A stretch of 10,052 nt of DNA. Source: Planctomycetota bacterium. GTDB taxonomy: Bacteria; Planctomycetota; Phycisphaerae; WQYP01. Positions 4,696 to 10,052 of the stretch are shown here, in pieces. The DNA lies in NCBI GenBank assembly GCA_021828935.1, contig JAJZCU010000038.1, positions 1 through 10,052 of the forward strand. Direction: 5' to 3'. The first letter of the stretch is position 1; every line of letters begins with the position of its first letter. The position numbers and the translations under genes are program-made. The notes beneath the pieces are model-generated. The model had not been told where the DNA came from, ran no database searches, and was given only the letters and a program-made list of their open reading frames with translations.

Positions 4696-7600
4696 TTAAT
4701 TTGGCAGCACCTTGAGGGCCACCACGCGGGGCAGTTCGAAGTTGCCGGCGCCCTGGTTGCCGTTGCAGTATGAGCGATCAATGATGGCCACGAAGCGTCG
4801 CTTGCCCACGCGGATGTTGTAGGCGGGCGGCGCTGTGGTTCCCGCCGTTGTAGGCGGCAGGCCCGTGGGGTCGTCGGTAACGTTCGGGTTCGACGCGCTG
4901 GTGGTTGGATACCAGTCGTAGCGGTTATCATGGGGCGCATAGGGATTCTGTTCCAAGGCCTCAATGTATCCATAAACAACAAACGTGTCGCTGCGCACGG
5001 TGGCGAAGTTGTAAATCGCCGCCCACTCCTGGTCGCGCATGTCCAACGTCAACGGCACTTGCTTGGGCGTGCTGCCGTAGATGAACGCGGTGAGCAACTG
5101 ACCCATATTTTGAATGGCCAGTTGCGGGAGCGTTGGCTTGATAAAGCTGGCCGTGGCGGCGCCATTGGCGTCGCTGTACGCGAAGGTGGTGCGACCACGA
5201 AGGGCGACGGTATCGGCGACCATTTGCCGGCGTGGAATTGCCGCATTCGTCATGTTGGAATATAGGTCCGCCAGCACATCCGGCGAAGCGGTATTGACAT
5301 TAATGCGGCCCGGAATGCGCAACTTGTTCAGGCTGGTGGGGCTGCCGTCCACAGTAACGCTGGGATCATTGTAGCGATCGACAAATGTTATTAAACCAAG
5401 CAGCGCCTGGGCCCGCGGATCAACGGCCTGCAAAATGGAAACATTGCTTGCCGACGGAGCATCGGCGAAGTCGAAGCGGGCGTTCGCCTCATACTGCAAA
5501 TGGATATTGCCGTCCGGCGTGCCCAGCGCGCCATCGGGCGCGGTGTTGGGCAGCCCAAGCGTCGCCTCGGTGATCATCTGCACCGGAACATAATCCGGAC
5601 TTTTGTCCGCATTGCCAACTGGGTTCAACGCGCAGATCGCGCCCAGGCGCGTGATGTGATTGAAGTCACCGATGTTCACCAGGGCCTGCCCGGGCACAGG
5701 CATTGGCGAAGCCGCCATAAAAGGGTTGCCGAATTGCTGCACAAAACGGTCATACATCGGAATGGCTTGCGGCACGGCGCCAACTGGCGCAGCCGGCACG
5801 CCGGAAGATGGTACTGGCGTTAACATGGATCCGGCCATTTCCTGGTCGGTGGCGACCGCTTCCCACCATTGGTTGGTTGTATCCGTAGTTCTGGCGACGG
5901 AAAGCGCCACATATGCGTTGGGCTTGTAGCCCGCCTGCGCCTGCACAAAACCGCTGTTGACCTTGCCGTTAGAAAACGCGTACAGGAACGCATCCACGGG
6001 CAGGTCGTTTGATCCAGAATTTACGCGCGGCGTGAAGGGCCGCGTGAGCACCACGTACTGCGGCGGCTGGTTGGTGGAATTCGGCCCGGCAAGGGGCATG
6101 ACCACGCCGGTCGGGCCGCCGCCATTGACGACAACCAATGAGGCCGTGCCACTGGGCGGGGTTAATCCCGTGCCGCCGGACTGCATCACCAAAAGATAAC
6201 CGTTGGCCGGGATGCTCGTGCCCGACGGCAGCGGGTATTCATCTTCACCGTTAGGGCCGCCGCCAGCGGGGTACGTGCCGCTGCCGCCGTCAAAGAATTT
6301 TAATTTCCAACCGCTTAAATCCAACGCTTCGGGGAACGGATTGTACAGTTCCACCGCCCAATCCTGAACCTTCACATAGGGCGTGGCCCCTTTGGTGGTT
6401 GGCACGACCTTTTCGACGGACGCTTCCACTGCGACAATAAACGGCTGGGCCGCGAATCCGGAATAAATTACGTCCTTGGAGTTTTGAACCGTGGGCGCAA
6501 AGGGCAGCGACACAGGTCCGGCCCGCCCCAGCGGCGGCAGGATGTATGCTGACCCGGCGGTGTCCAGGGTTCGCAGATCGTTGGCGCCGGCAAAGTTGCC
6601 CGCGTTAAGTACGCTGCTGGACATATAGCCGCGCACGCAGATGCCTTGGCTATCAATAAATGATGGGCCGATGGGCAGGCCGTAGCCCGCGCCGGTGATG
6701 GCGCCGCCGTCGTAGCGGTAGGCGGCATAATTGGCGGCGGCGGCAATTTCCTGGGCGGGCTGGTAGCCGGAATTCTGCATGGCGGCGGCCAGTTGCGTGG
6801 CCACCAGCGCGGTTTGCTCCGGGCCCACATCCGTGGCGGCGTTATTGCCGGTGGGACGGTCAATCTCTCCATTCATGTTGGCCTGGGCGGGAAACGGAAT
6901 AACGGGCATGGCGGCGGCGGGCTCGCCAGATGATCGCATGGCCACGGTTTGAAGGGTGGCGGTGGGCAATCCGTTCAGGGTGTAGAGGGAATACGCGGTT
7001 TTATTGCAGATGGTGCGGTCCCAGGAATAAGTTGTGTAAAAACTGCGGCCCGGCTGTTGGTAATCTAAATTGGCGGGCCAAAGCCCCGGTTGTTGCGCCC
7101 GCACCACGCTGGTCGGAAAACCGTCGCGCGGGTAATAGCCCATCTCGCCATAGCTGCGCAGGCCCAGCTCGTCGGAAAGGCTGAACCATTGCGGCGGCAG
7201 CGGGGGGTAGCCGGCCGGGGCTCCAGTTTCAAAATTCATTACATAAGGCTGCCAAACCGCCGGGTAGTAGGCGCCAAGCTTGGCGGAATTCGCGCCCTCT
7301 CGGCCAAAATTCGGGTATGCCCCGGCCAGGATGGCCGCGCCGGCATCCGTGCCCATGGTGGTCGTGTTGAAGATGCTCGGATCGCACAGCGGCACGCCCG
7401 TTAAGTACTGGCCATACAGGTCCGGCGCGACCTGGGCGTTGTTCTTGCTGGTCGCCGCGCCAACGGAATACGGGTCTCCCACATTGAGATTGGCCATGGA
7501 ATTGGTATCCACCACCACCACGGCGTAACGGTAACGCACGCCGGAGGCGCTGGAATAAGGCAATAAATTAAACACGCCGTCCAAGGAACCGCCCACCGCG

Positions 7601-8346
7601 GCAGGGGCGGGCGTAAGGCTGTCCAGACTGCCATTGGGTTCGATCACCGAGGCATCCGGCATGGTCAGGGGCGTGCCGGTGGGTTGCAGATCATAAATTC
7701 CTGTCTCCGGGTCGTACAAATCATCGGTTAATAGCGAGACAGAATTCGCAAGCGGCGATACCGCGCTTGGGGAAGACGTTGTCGTGACGGCCGTCCAGCC
7801 GCCGCCTGGGGGCGGCGTAGTCGATGGGGCGATGGGCGAGGTGCTCTGATTTTGATAGCGGACGCCATCGTATTCAACTTCGGCCCCGGCGGCGTACGCA
7901 CAGTTGGGTTCCCACGGAAGGCAATGGACCAGCCACGGCTCAGATGGCGTGGCGGGGTTTTGCGCGGTGGGCGTGGTGGGGCTCCACGCAGTTTGGTTAA
8001 ACTGCATGGTGTTCGCAGCGTTCGGATTCCACTCGCCGTAATCCCAGGTGCGGGCCACGTTATAGGGCGGGTTGTTGGCGTTGTTGCCCATCACCACGCC
8101 GGTGCTGTCCAGCGTGCTTTGCAGAATGGCCGAGCGCACAATGTTCAGCACCGACTGCTGGGCAAAGCTCATGTTTTCCTGGGTGCTGGCGTCGCGCGCA
8201 GATTGTTTGTTCACCCTGGCCACCACCAGGAAAATCGTGCCGATCACCGCCAGCAGCACCAGCACGGCGCTGACCAAAATCAGAATCATGCCCCCCTGCC
8301 GGGCCAGGCGCCCTCTTATCATTTTTTTCATCATGTGCGTGTTCAT
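4696..8346 (-). CDS. Giant GspK/PilX-like membrane-anchored protein with lamin-tail-like domain
   Basis: A 1,216-residue protein. Residues 1-17 are basic, followed by a transmembrane helix at about 19-43 after RQGG, a prepilin-like segment without Glu at position 5, as in the minor pseudopilin GspK. GRINVNTASPDVL (1013-1025) is the GspK-type INTA..VL motif. Residues about 143-187 (W..NCAYAAGAEVEYDGVRYQ...GGGWTAV) resemble a CBM5/12 carbohydrate-binding module. Residues about 658-722 (DWAVELYNPFPEALDLSGWKL ... LPSGTSIPANGYLLV) resemble a lamin-tail domain. The C-terminus (RRFVAIIDRS...LPRVVALKVLPN) is well formed. GspK is normally about 300-350 residues, so most of this protein is extra, largely periplasmic, Pro/Gly/Ala-rich sequence. 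The start at 8346 has GAGG 6 bases upstream; a start at 8409 would overlap the previous gene. It probably caps or anchors a pseudopilus. Domain calls are by eye. Confidence 0.75.
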   Translation of the reverse strand: MNTHMMKKMIRGRLARQGGMILILVSAVLVLLAVIGTIFLVVARVNKQSARDASTQENMSFAQQSVLNIVRSAILQSTLDSTGVVMGNNANNPPYNVARTWDYGEWNPNAANTMQFNQTAWSPTTPTAQNPATPSEPWLVHCLPWEPNCAYAAGAEVEYDGVRYQNQSTSPIAPSTTPPPGGGWTAVTTTSSPSAVSPLANSVSLLTDDLYDPETGIYDLQPTGTPLTMPDASVIEPNGSLDSLTPAPAAVGGSLDGVFNLLPYSSASGVRYRYAVVVVDTNSMANLNVGDPYSVGAATSKNNAQVAPDLYGQYLTGVPLCDPSIFNTTTMGTDAGAAILAGAYPNFGREGANSAKLGAYYPAVWQPYVMNFETGAPAGYPPLPPQWFSLSDELGLRSYGEMGYYPRDGFPTSVVRAQQPGLWPANLDYQQPGRSFYTTYSWDRTICNKTAYSLYTLNGLPTATLQTVAMRSSGEPAAAMPVIPFPAQANMNGEIDRPTGNNAATDVGPEQTALVATQLAAAMQNSGYQPAQEIAAAANYAAYRYDGGAITGAGYGLPIGPSFIDSQGICVRGYMSSSVLNAGNFAGANDLRTLDTAGSAYILPPLGRAGPVSLPFAPTVQNSKDVIYSGFAAQPFIVAVEASVEKVVPTTKGATPYVKVQDWAVELYNPFPEALDLSGWKLKFFDGGSGTYPAGGGPNGEDEYPLPSGTSIPANGYLLVMQSGGTGLTPPSGTASLVVVNGGGPTGVVMPLAGPNSTNQPPQYVVLTRPFTPRVNSGSNDLPVDAFLYAFSNGKVNSGFVQAQAGYKPNAYVALSVARTTDTTNQWWEAVATDQEMAGSMLTPVPSSGVPAAPVGAVPQAIPMYDRFVQQFGNPFMAASPMPVPGQALVNIGDFNHITRLGAICALNPVGNADKSPDYVPVQMITEATLGLPNTAPDGALGTPDGNIHLQYEANARFDFADAPSASNVSILQAVDPRAQALLGLITFVDRYNDPSVTVDGSPTSLNKLRIPGRINVNTASPDVLADLYSNMTNAAIPRRQMVADTVALRGRTTFAYSDANGAATASFIKPTLPQLAIQNMGQLLTAFIYGSTPKQVPLTLDMRDQEWAAIYNFATVRSDTFVVYGYIEALEQNPYAPHDNRYDWYPTTSASNPNVTDDPTGLPPTTAGTTAPPAYNIRVGKRRFVAIIDRSYCNGNQGAGNFELPRVVALKVLPN

Positions 8347-8352
8347 AAACAA

Positions 8353-8372
8353 CCTCGCGCCGCGTCGGCGGC
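8353..8372 (-). promoter_or_regulatory. Intercistronic hairpin and ribosome binding site
   Basis: In the 43-base gap before the GspK-like gene, the minus strand carries GCCGC-CGAC-GCGGC (8359-8372) followed by GAGG (8353-8356) and 6 bases to the ATG. The GAGG decides the start at 8346. The stem ends 2 bases from the GAGG and could modulate translation; this is a suggestion only. Confidence 0.4.
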
Positions 8373-8389
8373 AATTGATTAGCTTTTTA

Positions 8390-9703
8390 TTAATGCGGAA
8401 GGTCAACAATTTGCGTGAACGTGCGCCCGCCGGTCAATACGCCGGTGGGATCAATCACGCTGTACGTAATTTTTAACGCCGCTGGCCACTGGGCCTTGTT
8501 GCCGGGATAAAACACTGCTTCATACGTGCCGCCCGCGTTTTGATCGACGGGCGGGTCGGGCGGATAGCCGGGGATCGCGGGGTTCGGGGCGTATGCGGGG
8601 TTGGCCAGACCAAACCAGGCAATCTCCGGGAACGTGCCGGCGGCGGTTGCTATGACAGGTTCCACGCGGGGCGTCCACTGCACCTGAAAGCTAAACACGC
8701 CGGGCAGCAACTGCGGCGTCATGCGATAATAGGCGTTCACCAAGCCCAGCGGCGTGGCGTACGGACTGGTCACCGTGGCGAAGCGGTAACAATAAATGTT
8801 GGAAACATAATTCTCCGCGGCCAGTATGGAGGCCGGCGGGTAGAAATTCACGGCGGCCATGAGTTCCTGGCTGACCTGCTCGGGCGTGATGGCGGCGGCG
8901 TCGACGCGGGATGAGGTCAGGTTGGCCTGCACATTATGGTTCACCGATGGTTGCACCGATGGCGTGGTATACCCAATATTGGGATAGGCTTGGTCGGCGA
9001 TCCCGTCCATGACCAGCGGCGGATTGGTACTGTTCTGGGCGGAAAGCAAAAACTGGTGCCGCCCTAATATGAAACTCTGCGGGGCGGCGACAATGGCGTT
9101 GTTGGGCCCAAGGATCGAAGCCCCGTTGGGGTTCACGAATGGCGGCACGGCGCCAAGTGAGACGGCGGTATTTTGGTACGCGCCTCCGCTACCGGAGGGC
9201 GTGGGAACGAACGACACCAACTGACCATACCAGATGGCGGCGGCGTTGCTTTGCAGATGATCCGTAAATGTGCCCTGAGTACCGGAGCCCCCCTGCCCAT
9301 AGCTGCCGGTCATATTGCGGAACGTGCCGCGGGCCATGAACGCCAATTGGTCACAATTAATCGGCACAGCCGTGGTAAGGCCCTGTGAGTTCGGCGCCGG
9401 GTCCAGCGTCAAAGCCTGTGAACGAATGATCAGATACCCGTTGGTGTCCAGGTGATGCAGATCATGGGATAATTGGGCCTCCACGGTACGCACGCCGGAC
9501 ATCATTTCCATGGTACTCTGGCCCACTTCCACCGCGGTGCTGGTGGAGCGGAATATTTGGCCCACGGCCAGCAGAATCACCACCAGCAACGCCACCGCCA
9601 CCATCATTTCCACGAGGGTGAACGCGGCCTTGACGCGGGCCGCGCCGCCAGAGCCCACGCGCCGCCATGCGGCATGAACCAAACTTTGATTTTTAGTCAT
9701 CAT
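8390..9703 (-). CDS. PulJ/GspJ-like prepilin (minor pseudopilin)
   Basis: A 437-residue protein with a prepilin N-terminus: a basic 27-residue leader ending KAA, then FTLVEMMVAVALLVVILLAVG. Cleavage by prepilin peptidase would fall before Phe28, giving the conserved Glu at mature position 5 (Glu32). The residue before the cut is Ala rather than the usual Gly, which these peptidases are known to accept. After the hydrophobic helix the protein has the layout of J-type minor pseudopilins: INCDQLAFMARG near 115-126, LLPGVFSFQVQWT near 332-344, and a closing WPAALKITYSVIDPTG...RTFTQIVDLP near 406-436. At 437 residues it is about twice the length of typical GspJ. ATGATG marks the start; the Shine-Dalgarno is weak. 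It lies 15 bases after the upstream gene and 43 before the GspK-like gene, so they form one operon. Confidence 0.82.
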   Translation of the reverse strand: MMTKNQSLVHAAWRRVGSGGAARVKAAFTLVEMMVAVALLVVILLAVGQIFRSTSTAVEVGQSTMEMMSGVRTVEAQLSHDLHHLDTNGYLIIRSQALTLDPAPNSQGLTTAVPINCDQLAFMARGTFRNMTGSYGQGGSGTQGTFTDHLQSNAAAIWYGQLVSFVPTPSGSGGAYQNTAVSLGAVPPFVNPNGASILGPNNAIVAAPQSFILGRHQFLLSAQNSTNPPLVMDGIADQAYPNIGYTTPSVQPSVNHNVQANLTSSRVDAAAITPEQVSQELMAAVNFYPPASILAAENYVSNIYCYRFATVTSPYATPLGLVNAYYRMTPQLLPGVFSFQVQWTPRVEPVIATAAGTFPEIAWFGLANPAYAPNPAIPGYPPDPPVDQNAGGTYEAVFYPGNKAQWPAALKITYSVIDPTGVLTGGRTFTQIVDLPH

Positions 9704-9718
9704 AACACGTAATTCTTG

Positions 9719-10052
9719 TTAAAAACTCAAGGTTGTTTCATAAATATACACCAGCGGATCCACGCTGTTGCCCGGCGATGGCGGCACAAAAATCACCGGT
9801 TCGTTGGGAATTATTGGCGGCAGTGAGGCAACGCTCGATCCATTGCCGCCGGGGATCTTGCGGAACACGGTTCCCGAATTCATGCCAATGCCTTCGGAGT
9901 CCATCGGAAAGTTGGCGTCGGTAATTCCTGTGGAAGACACCAGCACCTCGGGGATGAAATACGGGTCTGTCGCGCCACGGCCGCCGGGGCCGCCGCTGGG
10001 ATCCTGCACCATCGGATCGGCCGTTGAGGTAAAGAATTGGCTGTGATCGTTA
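9719..10052 (-). CDS. C-terminal part of an upstream pseudopilin-operon gene
   Basis: The frame is open to the right edge, giving 111 visible residues and a stop at 9719-9721. The Met at 10012 is probably internal, since NDHSQFFTSTADP precedes it without a break. The visible sequence is Pro/Gly/Ser-rich with several beta-like stretches (DPYFIPEVLVSSTG, NEPVIFVPPSPG) and ends VYIYETTLSF. I do not recognise the family. Its place 15 bases before a GspJ-like gene suggests another prepilin or minor pseudopilin (for example GspH or GspI-like), whose signal segment would lie outside the window. Confidence 0.6.
   Translation of the reverse strand, partial: NDHSQFFTSTADPMVQDPSGGPGGRGATDPYFIPEVLVSSTGITDANFPMDSEGIGMNSGTVFRKIPGGNGSSVASLPPIIPNEPVIFVPPSPGNSVDPLVYIYETTLSF

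Noticed and set aside
8347..8409. Extended start for the GspK-like gene at 8409
   Set aside because: It would overlap the end of the GspJ-like gene, whereas the start at 8346 has a good GAGG at 6 bases and begins just before the membrane helix.

Overview
The window looks like a piece of a moderately GC-rich bacterial chromosome, most likely from the Planctomycetota or a related PVC-group lineage. This placement is an inference. It rests on the pseudopilin cluster with very large, low-complexity minor pseudopilins, the style of the short dispersed GATTACGCGGAT-type and GCTGAGGC-type repeats, and the protein sequences themselves. No marker gene in the window fixes the phylum. The left edge lies inside a gene and exactly on a repeat with a C-homopolymer, so it may be a contig end.

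Left part (1-1597). The first codons of a D-3-phosphoglycerate dehydrogenase gene (serA) run leftward off the edge. A divergent ribbon-helix-helix antitoxin gene follows. Directly behind it sits a toxin-like PIN sequence so decayed that its recognisable pieces lie in three different frames. About 900 bases of non-coding DNA come next. This stretch is a patchwork of short dispersed repeats, several of them in inverted pairs.

Middle (1598-4646). A secreted transglutaminase-like protein gene is on the minus strand, with a complete tRNA-Leu(CAG) upstream in the same direction and a good -10 box before the tRNA. A repeat-bearing intergenic stretch follows. Next is a plus-strand pair: a PIN-domain toxin gene broken by a one-base shift in a T run, and a small partner (probable antitoxin) gene 3 bases behind it. 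Then comes a 260-base island of direct repeats and hairpins, and an orphan antitoxin-like gene on the minus strand whose stop codon abuts one of the hairpins.

Right part (4696-10052). Three tightly packed minus-strand genes form the end of a pseudopilin operon. In transcription order they are the C-terminus of an unidentified gene entering from the right edge, a PulJ/GspJ-like prepilin, and a 1,216-residue GspK/PilX-like membrane-anchored protein. The last carries a lamin-tail-like domain and a possible carbohydrate-binding segment. Together they probably form or cap a type II secretion or type IV pilus-like envelope structure.

The most striking themes are the very large, domain-decorated GspK-like protein and the cluster of three toxin-antitoxin loci that all look broken or orphaned, each beside dispersed repeats.
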